From Chlorobiota bacterium (GTDB lineage Bacteria > Bacteroidota > Ignavibacteria > Tepidaquicellales > OLB5), in contig JAKEEM010000048.1 in NCBI GenBank assembly GCA_022616535.1, forward strand, positions 1 through 61,102: 61,102 nucleotides of DNA, read 5' to 3'. The notes under the pieces are model-generated. The model did no database searches and was not told the DNA's origin. It saw only the letters and a program-made list of their open reading frames with translations. The translations under genes and the position numbers were made by a program. How positions within the stretch are numbered: position 1 is the first letter of the stretch; each line of letters opens with the position of its first letter. Shown here one piece after another: positions 27,558 to 36,308 of this stretch.

Positions 27558-27597
27558 GCGAAAAATCACCTTTAATTTTTTAAAAGAGATTTTTCGC
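27558..27597 (-). promoter_or_regulatory. Hairpin in the rpsO-pnp intergenic leader
   Basis: GCGAAAAATC (27558-27567) and GATTTTTCGC (27588-27597) are perfect 10-base complements in the transcript between rpsO and pnp. A third segment, GATTTTTG starting at 27541, can pair with the same central strand. In enterobacteria the pnp leader hairpin is the site of RNase III cleavage and PNPase autocontrol; a similar role here is inferred from position only. Confidence 0.5.
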
Positions 27598-27663
27598 GTG
27601 CACAGGCACAGCTTATCCCGGAATAACCCTTATGACTTCACGGCTGCGCACGAGCAGTCAGAA

Positions 27664-27933
27664 TTACTTTCTAATGTTTAGTTCTTTAATTAATTTTCTG
27701 TATCTTTCGATATCCTTATTTTCAAGGTATCTCAATAACCTTCTTCTTTTCCCAACCATCTTTAAAAGTCCCAGACGGGAATGGTTGTCTTTCTTGCGGG
27801 TCGCAAAATGCTCATCTGTGAGCTGGTTAATTCTTTCTGTCAGAATTGCCACCTGCACCTCGGTTTTGCCCGAATCCTTTGCACTTGCACCGTATTTTGA
27901 AATAATTTCCTGCTTTTGTTCCTTGGTCAGCAT
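27664..27933 (-). CDS. rpsO: 30S ribosomal protein S15
   Basis: An 89-residue protein identical in layout to bacterial S15: [33 protein letters not shown] and the 16S-binding [25 protein letters not shown]. It binds the central domain of 16S rRNA early in small-subunit assembly. A good AGGAG ribosome site precedes ATG 27933. It lies between ribF and pnp, the standard order in this operon. Confidence 0.97.
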   Translation of the reverse strand: MLTKEQKQEIISKYGASAKDSGKTEVQVAILTERINQLTDEHFATRKKDNHSRLGLLKMVGKRRRLLRYLENKDIERYRKLIKELNIRK

Positions 27934-27967
27934 TTATCTCCTGTATATTTTTATTGTGTATATTTCT

Positions 27968-28912
27968 TTACAGTTTTAATTTTATGCTTAAAAATTTTAA
28001 AGAATTTTCTTTGTCTTTATTAATCTGCTCTATTAATTCTTCTTTAGAATTAAACTTTCTGTCATCTCTCAATTTAGTTAAGAAGCTGATTGTAAGCTTT
28101 TCGCCGTAAATCGTTTTATCGAAATCAAATATATGCACTTCCAAAGCGCTTTTCAATCCTTGAGTAAGTGTAGGTCTTACACCGTGATACATCATGCCGT
28201 AATATACATCGTTGTTATAAACAACCTTAACGCAGTATATACCGTCATTGGGCATAACTTTGTTTTCCTTGGCAAATTTCAGATTAACGGTCGGGTATCC
28301 GATTGCTCTTCCGACTTTATCGCCTTCGACAACAATACCGTCAAAGCTGTATTCATACCCCAGCAGCTTGTTGGCTTCTTCAATCTTTCCTTCTGCCAGG
28401 GCTTTCCTTATCCTCGTAGCGCTGACCGGCCTGCCGTCAACATCAATTTCCTCAACCCTGTGAACCTTAAAACCGAATTCCTTACCCAAATCAAGAAGTG
28501 TATTAAAATCTCCCCCCCTGTCTCTTCCGAATAAATGGTCATATCCGATAATCAAATCACACAAGCCAATCTGCCCGAAAACATACTTTTTATAAAATTC
28601 TCTCGGCTCCGTTTTCGAAAACTGTTCTGTGAATCTTATCACAAGAACATTTTCAATTCCGCATTTTTCGAGCAATCTCAGCTTTTCATCAATACTGGTT
28701 AAAAGCTTAATATCGGGTGTTTTAGTTTTGAGCACTTCCTGCGGATGAGGCTCAAAAGTTACAACAAAACAACGGAGATTATTCTGTTTTGAAAGCACCA
28801 GAACCTTATTTAAAATCTGCCGGTGCACAAGATGAACACCGTCGAATGTCCCCACAGTTATAGCGGTATTTACGTTTCTCTTTACCTCAGAAATATCTCT
28901 GTAAACATTCAT
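27968..28912 (-). CDS. ribF: Bifunctional riboflavin kinase/FAD synthetase
   Basis: A 314-residue enzyme that phosphorylates riboflavin to FMN and adenylates FMN to FAD. The N-terminal nucleotidyltransferase domain has VGTFDGVHLVHRQIL and the TFEPHPQEVL and GYDHLFGRDRGGDF motifs; the C-terminal kinase domain has GRAIGYPTVNL and the NDGIYCVKV strand. Its length is typical. The start codon touches the truB stop. The common HxGH motif reads HLVH here, which keeps both histidines. Confidence 0.94.
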   Translation of the reverse strand: MNVYRDISEVKRNVNTAITVGTFDGVHLVHRQILNKVLVLSKQNNLRCFVVTFEPHPQEVLKTKTPDIKLLTSIDEKLRLLEKCGIENVLVIRFTEQFSKTEPREFYKKYVFGQIGLCDLIIGYDHLFGRDRGGDFNTLLDLGKEFGFKVHRVEEIDVDGRPVSATRIRKALAEGKIEEANKLLGYEYSFDGIVVEGDKVGRAIGYPTVNLKFAKENKVMPNDGIYCVKVVYNNDVYYGMMYHGVRPTLTQGLKSALEVHIFDFDKTIYGEKLTISFLTKLRDDRKFNSKEELIEQINKDKENSLKFLSIKLKL

Positions 28913-29599
28913 CTAATTTTTATTGTTGTTTATAAATTCTTCAATGGTCATCGAATCTTTAACATCATAATCGCCTATTCTCAGTCTTCTTAACTCTTTT
29001 AAATACGCACCCGTACCAAGCGATTCGCCGAAATCATTAACAAGAGTTCTTATATAAGTTCCTTTGGAGCAAACCACACGAAACTTTACCCCGGGCAAAC
29101 TTACCGATTGAATTTCAAATTCCTTAATCAAAACAGTTCTCGGCTTGCGTTCAATTTCTCTTCCTTTTCTTGCAAATTTGTAAAGCGGCTTACCTTTATG
29201 CTTAACTGCTGAGTACATAGGTGGAATTTGCTCAATCTCCCCCAAAAACATGCTTGCTTTTTCCACAATTTGCTCTTCAGAAATACCATCAATCGAGCGG
29301 GTTTCAAACACCTCGGTTTCTGAATCAAAGCTCTGGGTTTTCTCCCCGATTAACATAAACCCCTCATACTCTTTGTCACTGGCTAAAAGCTCATTCAAAA
29401 ATTTCGTCTTGCTTCCTGTGCATACAATCATAAGTCCTGTTGCCTTCGGGTCAAGCGTTCCCGAATGTCCCGCTTTTTTTACATCCAGTAATTTTTTCAC
29501 AATGTTAACGACTCTGGCACTGGAGTATTCTTTCGGCTTATCTATAAGAAGCATTAATCCTTGGTGATTATTCCCGCTATTTGCCGTCTGTATCATCAT
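28913..29599 (-). CDS. truB: tRNA pseudouridine(55) synthase
   Basis: A 228-residue TruB. The catalytic Asp is in GHSGTLDPKATGLMIV; the later KGTYIRTLVNDFGESLG block is also conserved. It makes the T-loop pseudouridine 55 in tRNAs. The C-terminal PUA-like extension of longer TruB proteins is missing, so it belongs to the short form. The first ATG at 29599 overlaps the rbfA stop by 23 bases; ATG 29554 (MLLIDKP) would give the shortest possible form. Position between rbfA and ribF is standard. Confidence 0.93.
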   Translation of the reverse strand: MMIQTANSGNNHQGLMLLIDKPKEYSSARVVNIVKKLLDVKKAGHSGTLDPKATGLMIVCTGSKTKFLNELLASDKEYEGFMLIGEKTQSFDSETEVFETRSIDGISEEQIVEKASMFLGEIEQIPPMYSAVKHKGKPLYKFARKGREIERKPRTVLIKEFEIQSVSLPGVKFRVVCSKGTYIRTLVNDFGESLGTGAYLKELRRLRIGDYDVKDSMTIEEFINNNKN

Positions 29600-29936
29600 C
29601 CTTGTGAATTTGTTTTATTAATTCATCTATTCGGCTCGAATACTCAGCCGCATCATCAAAATAAAAACTTATTTCGGGGACATTCCTCAAATAAATTTTC
29701 GAGCTTAGGTGCATTCTAATTTGCTTCTTACGGGCGTTTATTTTATTTAAACAAACATCAACAGTTTCTTTATTCCCTATAAAGCTCAAATAAATTTTAG
29801 CGTTCTTCAAATCGGAGCTTATCCTCACCTTTGTAACTGTTACAAGTCCTAAATGAAGCTCAGCCAAATCTTTCGATAGAACATCGCTAATCCTGTGCCT
29901 GATTTCTTCGGCAACTTTTTCTGTGCGTATTGACAT
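29577..29936 (-). CDS. rbfA: Ribosome-binding factor A
   Basis: A 119-residue KH-like protein that helps mature the 5' end of 16S rRNA and is needed in the cold. The family pattern is clear: RTEKVAEEIRHRISDVLSKD, LVTVTKVRISSDLKNAKIYLSF and a C-terminal LRNVPEISFYFDDAAEYSSRI. It follows infB after a 113 bp gap that contains a palindromic repeat able to form a terminator-like hairpin (30008-30049). Confidence 0.94.
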   Translation of the reverse strand: MSIRTEKVAEEIRHRISDVLSKDLAELHLGLVTVTKVRISSDLKNAKIYLSFIGNKETVDVCLNKINARKKQIRMHLSSKIYLRNVPEISFYFDDAAEYSSRIDELIKQIHKDDDTDGK

Positions 29937-30007
29937 TTTCTTAAATCCCGAACGAAGTGAAGGATTCTCACATCGTTAATTTGGTAATACGTTCTTTTGA
30001 AAAAGAG

Positions 30008-30049
30008 ACCCTTCCCGCCTAAGGCGGGCAAGCTGCTTTGCTCAAGGGT
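30008..30049 (-). terminator. Terminator-like composite hairpin directly after infB
   Basis: On the minus strand ACCCTT (30049-30044) can pair with AAGGGT (30013-30008), enclosing the perfect inner stem CCCGCC/GGCGGG (30014-30028). CTCTTTTTC follows. The inner palindrome is of the same type as dispersed repeats elsewhere in the window. It lies inside an operon, between infB and rbfA, so it may only attenuate. Confidence 0.5.
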
Positions 30050-32839
30050 TTACTGCTCGAGTTTCCTTTTAATCTCAACAATCCTGTATGATTCTATTAT
30101 ATCCCCGACTTTTATATCATTATAATTTTCAAGGCTGATACCGCACTCAAAGCCCTGCTCAACTTCCCTCGCGTCGTCTTTAAATCTTTTCAGCGCGTTG
30201 ATACGCCCGTCAAAAATAACAAACCCGTCCCTCAACAGACGGACATTATTGTTTCTCACAACCTTCCCGTCGACAACATAGCACCCGGCGACAGTTCCGA
30301 TTTTAGGAACCTTGAATGTCTGCCTTACTTCAACAGTAGAAAGAATTTCCTCGGATTTTTCCGGCTCAAGTAATCCTTCCAGAGCAAGCTTTATTTCATT
30401 TATCACATCATAAATTATATTATGCAGCCTTATATCGACTTTTTCAAGCTCAGCAAGCTTCCTCGCTTTAAGATTTGGTCTTACATTAAATCCGACAATA
30501 ATCGCCCTTGAGGCAGCACCAAGAAGAACATCATTTTCCGAAATTTCGCCAATTCCCTTATGAATTACACTGACCTTAACTTCGCTCGTTCCTAGCTTTA
30601 GCAGTGAATCAGACAACGCCTCTACAGAACCGTCTACATCGCCTTTTATAATTACATTAAGGTCAACCTGTTTTCCTTCTTTAATCTGTTTGGAAATATC
30701 ATCCAGAGTCGTGAAGCGAACCTGGCGGAAATCCTGTTCGCGCTTAAGCTGCTGGCGTTTAAGCGCAATTTCCTTCGATTCTCTTTCGCTGTCAAGAACA
30801 ACAAGCACGTCACCTGCCTGGGGCATACCGTCAAACCCCAGCAGCTGAACCGGGGCGGAGGGTTTAGCAACTTCAACCCTGTGGCCTCTTTCATCGAACA
30901 TCGCTTTAACTCTTCCGCTGTAATTACCGGCTATAAAAGAATCCCCCGTTTTTAAAGTGCCTTTTTGAACTAGAATAGTTGCGGTGATGCCTTTGCCTTT
31001 ATCAAGTTTTGCCTCAACAACTGCACCTCGGGCATTTCTGCTGGGATTAGCTTTCAGATCAAGAACTTCGGCTTCAACGAGAATTTTTTCTAAAAGCTGG
31101 TCAACATTAAGCCCCGTTTTAGCAGAAATTTCGACAGACTGGTATTTGCCACCCCACTCTTCAACAAGAATCCCCTTTTCCGAAAGCTGGGTTTTTATTT
31201 TAAGCGGGTCAGCTGCCGGCTTATCGATTTTATTTATCGCCACAACAATGGGCACATTAGCCGCAAGTGCATGGTTAATAGCTTCAACTGTTTGAGGCAT
31301 TACGCTATCGTCTGCGGCAACAACAAGCACAACTATATCGGTTATCTGTGCCCCTCTCGCACGCATGGCAGTAAATGCTTCGTGCCCCGGCGTATCTAAA
31401 AATGTGATTAGTCTTCTGTCCTCAAGCTTAACCTGATATGCTCCTATATGCTGTGTTATTCCCCCGGCTTCACCGGCAACAACATTTGCTTTCCTGATGT
31501 AATCAAGCAGAGATGTTTTTCCGTGGTCAACGTGTCCCATAATAGTAACAACCGGCGGTCTGTGGACCCGTGTCTCCGGCTCGTCATCTTTGTCTGCAAG
31601 AGCATCAACCTCGTATTCCTTCTGGAATTCTATTTTATAACCGAACTCGTCAGCCAAAAGAATAATCAAATCCTTATCCAGCCGCTGGTTAATAGTCACC
31701 ATCATACCAAGCTCAAAGCATTTTTGAATAAGCTCGCTGACATCGATTGCCATTAGTGCAGCAAGCTCAGATGTAGAAAGAAACTCGGTTACCTGAAGAA
31801 CGTTGGCTCTTGCAAGAATTTCTTCCTGTTGTTTTTGCTCCTGCTCTAGACGTTCTTTTTTCTTCTTTTTCCTTAACTGCTGCCTTGCTGTATGAAGGCC
31901 TGAGTCATCCATCTTAGCCATGGTCTCGCGTATAGCTTCTTCTATTTCCTGTGTCAGCTCTTCTTCGGCAAATTTCTTCTTCCTCTTTGCATCAATACCG
32001 TCGGAGTATTTTTGCTTCTTGGATTTCTCCTTTTTATCAATATCGCGCTTTTTATCGATTAAATCAGGGAATTCAGAGGATGCTTTCTTTTCTTTCTCAT
32101 CGCTAATTTTTCTTTTTTCATCTTCCCGCGATACGAAGGGCTTCTTAAAGAACGGCTTTTTCCCGTGAAGAGTTTTCTTCGGTTTTCTGAAATCTTCTTT
32201 TATTGTTACTCTTTCAAACTTGCTCTCGGGTTTTCGTATCTGGGTTACTTCTTTCGGCTTATAGGCTTCTTTTTTCCTCAGGCCTTTCTTATCGTGTTTT
32301 TTAAGCTCGATGGGTTTTGCAACAGGTTCCTTCTTCTTTTCTTTTAGCTTTGCAACCTCCTCAGCTGCCTTTTTGGGCTTCTTAGCTTGTTCATCTTCCT
32401 CTATCTTTTGCTTTGCCAGCTCTTCTTCCTTTTCCTTTATCAGGCGACGTTTTTCTTCAAGCTCTTTTTTAAGCTGGGACTCTCTTTCTGCTTTGATCTT
32501 TTCTTCTTCTTCAAGCTTTTTCTTTTTCTCTTCTTCTTCCTTTAGCCTCTTTTCCCTCTCCTTTTTAATATCTTCCTCTATCTCACTGATTTCAACGCCC
32601 TTGTAAGTCTTCTTAAACTCAATCAGTTTTTGCTTGTGTTTCTCTGCTCCTTCAAGGTCAGTTTTAAAATGCCCCAAAACCTTATGGTAAACAGTTTCAT
32701 CAACTTTAGACATAACTCCGCCAACCTCGACACCAATACGTTTGAGGTAATCGAGTATTTCGTTTGACTGCCTGTTGACTTCCTTGGCAATCTTCGATAT
32801 CTGTACGCCTTTTGCGGTTTTATTTGTTGTTTCGGGCAT
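30050..32839 (-). CDS. infB: Translation initiation factor IF-2
   Basis: A 929-residue GTPase that brings initiator tRNA to the small subunit. It begins with an IF2-N helical domain ([20 protein letters not shown]). A long Lys/Glu-rich linker (about residues 80-330), likely extended or coiled coil, follows. The G domain has [29 protein letters not shown] and [10 protein letters not shown]; beta-barrel and C2 domains end in [16 protein letters not shown]. All nucleotide-binding motifs are intact. It lies 32 bases downstream of nusA. Confidence 0.97.
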   Translation of the reverse strand: MPETTNKTAKGVQISKIAKEVNRQSNEILDYLKRIGVEVGGVMSKVDETVYHKVLGHFKTDLEGAEKHKQKLIEFKKTYKGVEISEIEEDIKKEREKRLKEEEEKKKKLEEEEKIKAERESQLKKELEEKRRLIKEKEEELAKQKIEEDEQAKKPKKAAEEVAKLKEKKKEPVAKPIELKKHDKKGLRKKEAYKPKEVTQIRKPESKFERVTIKEDFRKPKKTLHGKKPFFKKPFVSREDEKRKISDEKEKKASSEFPDLIDKKRDIDKKEKSKKQKYSDGIDAKRKKKFAEEELTQEIEEAIRETMAKMDDSGLHTARQQLRKKKKKERLEQEQKQQEEILARANVLQVTEFLSTSELAALMAIDVSELIQKCFELGMMVTINQRLDKDLIILLADEFGYKIEFQKEYEVDALADKDDEPETRVHRPPVVTIMGHVDHGKTSLLDYIRKANVVAGEAGGITQHIGAYQVKLEDRRLITFLDTPGHEAFTAMRARGAQITDIVVLVVAADDSVMPQTVEAINHALAANVPIVVAINKIDKPAADPLKIKTQLSEKGILVEEWGGKYQSVEISAKTGLNVDQLLEKILVEAEVLDLKANPSRNARGAVVEAKLDKGKGITATILVQKGTLKTGDSFIAGNYSGRVKAMFDERGHRVEVAKPSAPVQLLGFDGMPQAGDVLVVLDSERESKEIALKRQQLKREQDFRQVRFTTLDDISKQIKEGKQVDLNVIIKGDVDGSVEALSDSLLKLGTSEVKVSVIHKGIGEISENDVLLGAASRAIIVGFNVRPNLKARKLAELEKVDIRLHNIIYDVINEIKLALEGLLEPEKSEEILSTVEVRQTFKVPKIGTVAGCYVVDGKVVRNNNVRLLRDGFVIFDGRINALKRFKDDAREVEQGFECGISLENYNDIKVGDIIESYRIVEIKRKLEQ

Positions 32840-32871
32840 TAACTAAAAATTTAGCTCCTGTATTTTTCTTT

Positions 32872-34113
32872 TTATTCCGATTTACTTTCTTCTTTTTTAG
32901 TACTCTTCTCAGTTTCCTCTTCATCTTCTGGGACTCTGTCCTCTTCAGCAGAGTCCTCTATTACATCTTCAGCCATTTCCTCTGTTTCTTCAGCATTCTC
33001 ATCTTCGTCTTCCGGCTCATCCTCTGTCCGGGATTCTCTCCCCAGCTCTCTTTCCAAAGCTTCTTCAATATCCTTGGGTTTACCTTCCTTTCGCTCCACA
33101 TCAATTTCATATCCCGTAAGTTTGCTCGCAAGCTTGATGTTTTGGCCGTTCTTTCCAATGATAAGCGAAATCTGGTCTTCATCGGCTACTATCTTCGCTA
33201 CCTTATTTGCCTTGTCAAGATAAATATCCTTCAGCTTGGCGGGGGCAAGTGCTCGCGCTATATACAGAGCAATATCTTCACTGTAGTTTATTACATCGAT
33301 GTTCTCGTTTGCGAGCTCGCGCACAATTGAATGAATTCTTATACCCTTCATTCCCACGCATGCACCAACGGCGTCAATCCGGTCATCATACGAATACACG
33401 GCAACTTTTGCCCTTTCGCCCGGCTCGCGTGCTATTCCCTTAATTTCAATCACTCCATCATAAATTTCGGGGATTTCCAGCTCGAATAATTTTTTAAGAA
33501 ACTCATCAGCTGCTCTGGATACAACAACCATCGGTGGACCGGAAGTTTTTTTCTGAACTTCTTTAACATATACCCTGGTGGATTCACCCTTCTTATATCT
33601 TTCCTTCGGTATTTGCTCTGATTTCAAAAAAGTAACTTCGTGCCCGTTGTGAATCAAAAGTATACTTTGCGGCTTGATTTGGTATATTTCGCCTACAATT
33701 ATTTCGCCAACTAAATCCTTATAATCATTGTATATTATTTCCTTTTCAACCTCGCGGATTTTCTGGTTAAGGTTCTGCTTTAGGTTAACAATATGCCTTC
33801 TGCCGAAGCTCACATAATCGAGAACTTCAATGTAATCGTCTCCAATTTCAAGCTCCTCGCCGGAGCGTTCTCTTGCTTCTTCGACCGATATCTGGGTTTC
33901 AGGGTCGGTTATCTCTTCAACAACGGACTTTGAAATATACATTTCAATATCACCTTTATCCATATTGACAATAACATCGAAGTTGGCGTTCTGCCCGTAT
34001 TTCTTTTTTATCATCATCCCGAAAACATCCTTGATTATGCTTTCAAGCACGTCGCGGTCGATTTTCTTATCCTTAACCATTTGTGAAAAGGAATCTACTA
34101 TGTCAGATTTCAT
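32872..34113 (-). CDS. nusA: Transcription termination/antitermination factor NusA
   Basis: A 413-residue NusA. The N-terminal RNA polymerase-binding domain (EDGF-like start IVDSFSQMVKDKKIDRDVLE) is followed by an S1 domain (DLVGEIIVGEIYQIKP), KH1 (DAVGACVGMKGIRIHSIV) and KH2 (ISLIIGKNGQNIKLASKL). The C-terminus is a very acidic tail (EDEPEDEDENAEETEE), with no AR repeats of the E. coli type. It is the first gene of the operon here. rimP, which often precedes nusA, is absent; the next gene upstream is on the other strand. Confidence 0.96.
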   Translation of the reverse strand: MKSDIVDSFSQMVKDKKIDRDVLESIIKDVFGMMIKKKYGQNANFDVIVNMDKGDIEMYISKSVVEEITDPETQISVEEARERSGEELEIGDDYIEVLDYVSFGRRHIVNLKQNLNQKIREVEKEIIYNDYKDLVGEIIVGEIYQIKPQSILLIHNGHEVTFLKSEQIPKERYKKGESTRVYVKEVQKKTSGPPMVVVSRAADEFLKKLFELEIPEIYDGVIEIKGIAREPGERAKVAVYSYDDRIDAVGACVGMKGIRIHSIVRELANENIDVINYSEDIALYIARALAPAKLKDIYLDKANKVAKIVADEDQISLIIGKNGQNIKLASKLTGYEIDVERKEGKPKDIEEALERELGRESRTEDEPEDEDENAEETEEMAEDVIEDSAEEDRVPEDEEETEKSTKKEESKSE

Positions 34114-34233
34114 TTCTGTTTTCTTGTATAATAAAATTTGCTAAAATTAATGTTATTTAAGCCTTGTGAGATAAACTTTCTAAAATATACTTTTTTTCAT
34201 AAAAAACCTAATATTTCACAGGCAAAGAAAAAA

Positions 34234-34257
34234 AATGACGCTTTTCGGAGCGTCATT
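34234..34257 (-). terminator. Orphan intrinsic terminator in the nusA leader
   Basis: AATGACGCT (34234-34242) and AGCGTCATT (34249-34257) are perfect complements. On the minus strand the stem is followed by eight Ts, a textbook intrinsic terminator. No minus-strand gene lies upstream, so it can only stop short transcripts started in 34260-34443, about 120 bases before the nusA start codon. Confidence 0.8.
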
Positions 34258-34308
34258 ACTTAGTCATAAATTAAATCATATAAATATAGCCGTTTTATAT
34301 TACTTAAG

Positions 34309-34338
34309 CAAGGTACAATTATTACGATTTTTAGTCAA
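34309..34338 (-). promoter_or_regulatory. Possible minus-strand promoter for the nusA leader or a small RNA
   Basis: On the minus strand TTGACT (its first five bases at 34338-34334) is followed after 17 bases by TACCTT. A second option is TTG near 34309-34311 with TATATTTA (34288-34281) 20 bases later, which is close to the Bacteroidota TTG/TAnnTTTG pattern. Either would give a transcript of about 50-75 bases ending at the terminator 34234-34257. This is motif reading only. Confidence 0.3.
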
Positions 34339-34443
34339 TTTTTCAGAAATTTCATTCCATATCTATCAATATTATTTCAATTGAAATTGGAAACAACTAT
34401 CGCTAAAATTGGTTTTAATAGTATAAATCTAAATTAATAATAA

Positions 34444-35337
34444 ATGATAAATTACGCATTTGCTCTGGTGGTTATAGTTTCGCTCTCATTGCCTTATAAA
34501 ATAATCTCCCAATGCTCCGATGCAGGCGTCTGCACGCTCGGTAAGCCGCATACGAAGCATTCCAAACAAAACACAAGCAGCATTACATTTGGATATGTAT
34601 TCGGCTCCTCCGGCAAGGATAACGATATTAACAGCGCGCTTAACGACCTTACCTTCAGCTCCCTTAAGCTTGAGGCGGATTTAGACATACTCAAAAACAC
34701 ACGGCTTTTAATGAGTGTGCCATACACATTCGTAAACGGACCGCTTGGCGAGGTGAACGGGCTTGGCGATTTAACCATCGCACTTACAAGAAGCTTTGTG
34801 ATTGAAAAATCCCACACGCTTTCGTTTACACTCGGTGGTAAGCCCCGCACCGGAAGGGTCAACTCCGATGACTCGCTTCCGCAGAGGTATATGCCATCGC
34901 TCGGCACAAATGACCTGCTTGTTGGAGCATCTTACTCATATACAAATTACAACGTTGCAGTTGCATACCAAAAACCCTTCGGCAGAAGCCCCAACTACAT
35001 TACGCGACTTAAACGCGGCGATGACCTGCTGCTTCGCGCGGGTTATAACCAGCAGTTCGGAAAAGTCAACGCTAAAGCTGAGATACTGACAATACTGCGC
35101 ATCCAGCCATCAAGCGTTCTTGCTGATACAATCGGCGGTGAAAACTTTGTGGAGGTTGACGGAAGCAATGAGCCGCAGGTGAATCTATTAGCGGCTGTGA
35201 ATTACCTGCTATCAAGCAATATTGCAATTTCGGGAGAAGCTGCACTGCCGTTTCTGCAGCGTGATTACAACTATGACGGGCTGAAAAGAAGCTTTTCGTT
35301 TTCTGTTTCAATTGCATATCTGTTTAACTTAAAGTGA
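34444..35337 (+). CDS. Predicted outer-membrane beta-barrel protein (transporter-like)
   Basis: A 297-residue protein with a signal peptide (about residues 1-22) and a body made of alternating amphipathic strands ending in an aromatic-hydrophobic strand (FSFSVSIAYLFNLK), as expected for a small outer-membrane barrel. Segments such as SSLKLEADLDIL, GLGDLTIALT, TLGGKPRTGR and YMPSLGTNDLLVGASYSY resemble the 'MetA-pathway of phenol degradation'/transporter family. A CSDAGVC pair of cysteines sits just after the signal peptide. It overlaps the DUF1287 lipoprotein start, so the two are probably co-transcribed. Confidence 0.7.
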   Translation: MINYAFALVVIVSLSLPYKIISQCSDAGVCTLGKPHTKHSKQNTSSITFGYVFGSSGKDNDINSALNDLTFSSLKLEADLDILKNTRLLMSVPYTFVNGPLGEVNGLGDLTIALTRSFVIEKSHTLSFTLGGKPRTGRVNSDDSLPQRYMPSLGTNDLLVGASYSYTNYNVAVAYQKPFGRSPNYITRLKRGDDLLLRAGYNQQFGKVNAKAEILTILRIQPSSVLADTIGGENFVEVDGSNEPQVNLLAAVNYLLSSNIAISGEAALPFLQRDYNYDGLKRSFSFSVSIAYLFNLK

Positions 35338-36059
35338 AAAATTTGGCTAAATTCACAATTCTTGTATTTATAGTAATTTCTACAGCATTTTTCGTTTCGT
35401 GTTCCAAAGGCGATTTGCCTGCCTACAGCAGACAGGCACCCGGCACTACACAAAGCAAAAACGAAAATAGCAAAACCGATTCTGTTAAAGGCTTTAATCT
35501 TACCGAAAATCAGAAGAAAATTCTTGAAGGCGCCAAAAAGTGCCTTGAGGCAAAATTCAGTTATGATATGGAAATGGCTTACCATGTGCTGAAATACAGA
35601 GACGGTGAATTTACGGGAACGAAGGTTTTCCCGAACGGTGATTTGGACCCGACGCTTGGCGTTTGCACCGATGTCACAATACGCGCTCTCCGCTGGGGCG
35701 GTGTTTGCGATTTGCAGGAGGAAATTTACAACGACGTTAAATCGAATTGGAGCGATTACCCGATGAAACGCTGGGGCGCTAAGAAACCAGACCAGAACAT
35801 CGACCACCGCAGGGTGCCAAACCAAATGGTGTGGTTCAGCAAGCACTGGGAGGAAATTACATCCAGCAAATACGAGCCGGGCGATGTTGTTGCATGGGAT
35901 ATGAACTCCGACGGATGGGGCGACCACATAGGAATTGTATCGGACAAGTCCCGCGGAGATACACCTTACCTGATTCACAATTTCCCTGACCCTGGCTATG
36001 TCGCCGAAGAAGACATTCTCAACCGCTGGGAGATTGTTGGGCATTACAGAGTTCATTGA
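35334..36059 (+). CDS. DUF1287 lipoprotein (NlpC/P60-like fold candidate)
   Basis: A 241-residue protein starting at GTG 35334, which overlaps the previous stop. The signal ends in the lipobox FVSC (C23), so it is a predicted lipoprotein. The DUF1287 domain has GVCTDVTIRALRWGG, MKRWGAKKPDQNIDHRRVPN and YEPGDVVAWDMNSDGWGDHIGIVSD. This Cys/His arrangement resembles cysteine-peptidase-like folds, so a cell-wall role is possible but unproven. Residues about 29-35 of the linker (LPAYSRQ) are encoded by a copy of a dispersed palindrome at 35417-35437. The stop codon sits in a tandem 18-bp repeat. Confidence 0.85.
   Translation: MKNLAKFTILVFIVISTAFFVSCSKGDLPAYSRQAPGTTQSKNENSKTDSVKGFNLTENQKKILEGAKKCLEAKFSYDMEMAYHVLKYRDGEFTGTKVFPNGDLDPTLGVCTDVTIRALRWGGVCDLQEEIYNDVKSNWSDYPMKRWGAKKPDQNIDHRRVPNQMVWFSKHWEEITSSKYEPGDVVAWDMNSDGWGDHIGIVSDKSRGDTPYLIHNFPDPGYVAEEDILNRWEIVGHYRVH
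35417..35437. repeat. Dispersed CCTGCCT-type palindrome inside a coding region
   Basis: GCCTGCCT (35417-35424) and AGACAGGC (35430-35437) pair over eight positions with one G-U, around a five-base loop. It falls in the linker of the DUF1287 lipoprotein and keeps the frame. Related palindromes occur at 37835-37849, 44460-44478 and, in a variant form, 30014-30028 and about 39855-39878. Confidence 0.6.
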
Positions 36060-36105
36060 GTTTATAGAGTTCGTTGAGTTTATAGAGTTCATTGAGTTAA
36101 TTGAG
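36052..36105. repeat. Three tandem 18-bp repeats overlapping a stop codon
   Basis: Units TTCATTGAGTTTATAGAG (36052-36069), TTCGTTGAGTTTATAGAG (36070-36087) and TTCATTGAGTTAATTGAG (36088-36105). The first unit contains the TGA stop of the DUF1287 gene. A partial further copy, AAGTTAATTGAGCTTGCCCT, appears near 36166. Confidence 0.8.
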
Positions 36106-36308
36106 CTTGCCCTCGCGTAGGCGGGGGTCTTATCAATTGCCACACCATAGGCGGGTGACTTCGTCAAGTTAATTGAGCTTGCCCTCCTTTTTTTGAACCA
36201 TGATTCGCTAAATCCCACGAATCGAGGTTCAGACATCCACCCTTCATTTTTCCTCTGTTTTCGCCAAAAATAACACGGCAGAAAAAAAACCGTGACGTAA
36301 ATCCGATA

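Larger units (their letters stand above)
34114..34443. other. 330-bp divergent intergenic region ahead of nusA
   Basis: No gene is seen in this AT-rich stretch between nusA (minus) and a plus-strand barrel gene. It holds an intrinsic terminator on the minus strand (34234-34257) and promoter-like elements upstream of it (34281-34338). No riboswitch was recognised. Confidence 0.7.

Noticed and set aside
28133-28534. A 133-codon plus-strand frame inside ribF
   Set aside because: It is the complement of conserved RibF sequence; no motif or ribosome site.
35271-36236. A long minus-strand open frame (321 codons) over the DUF1287 gene
   Set aside because: It is antisense to a convincing lipoprotein gene, and its NSINSMNS stretch only translates the tandem 18-bp repeat.
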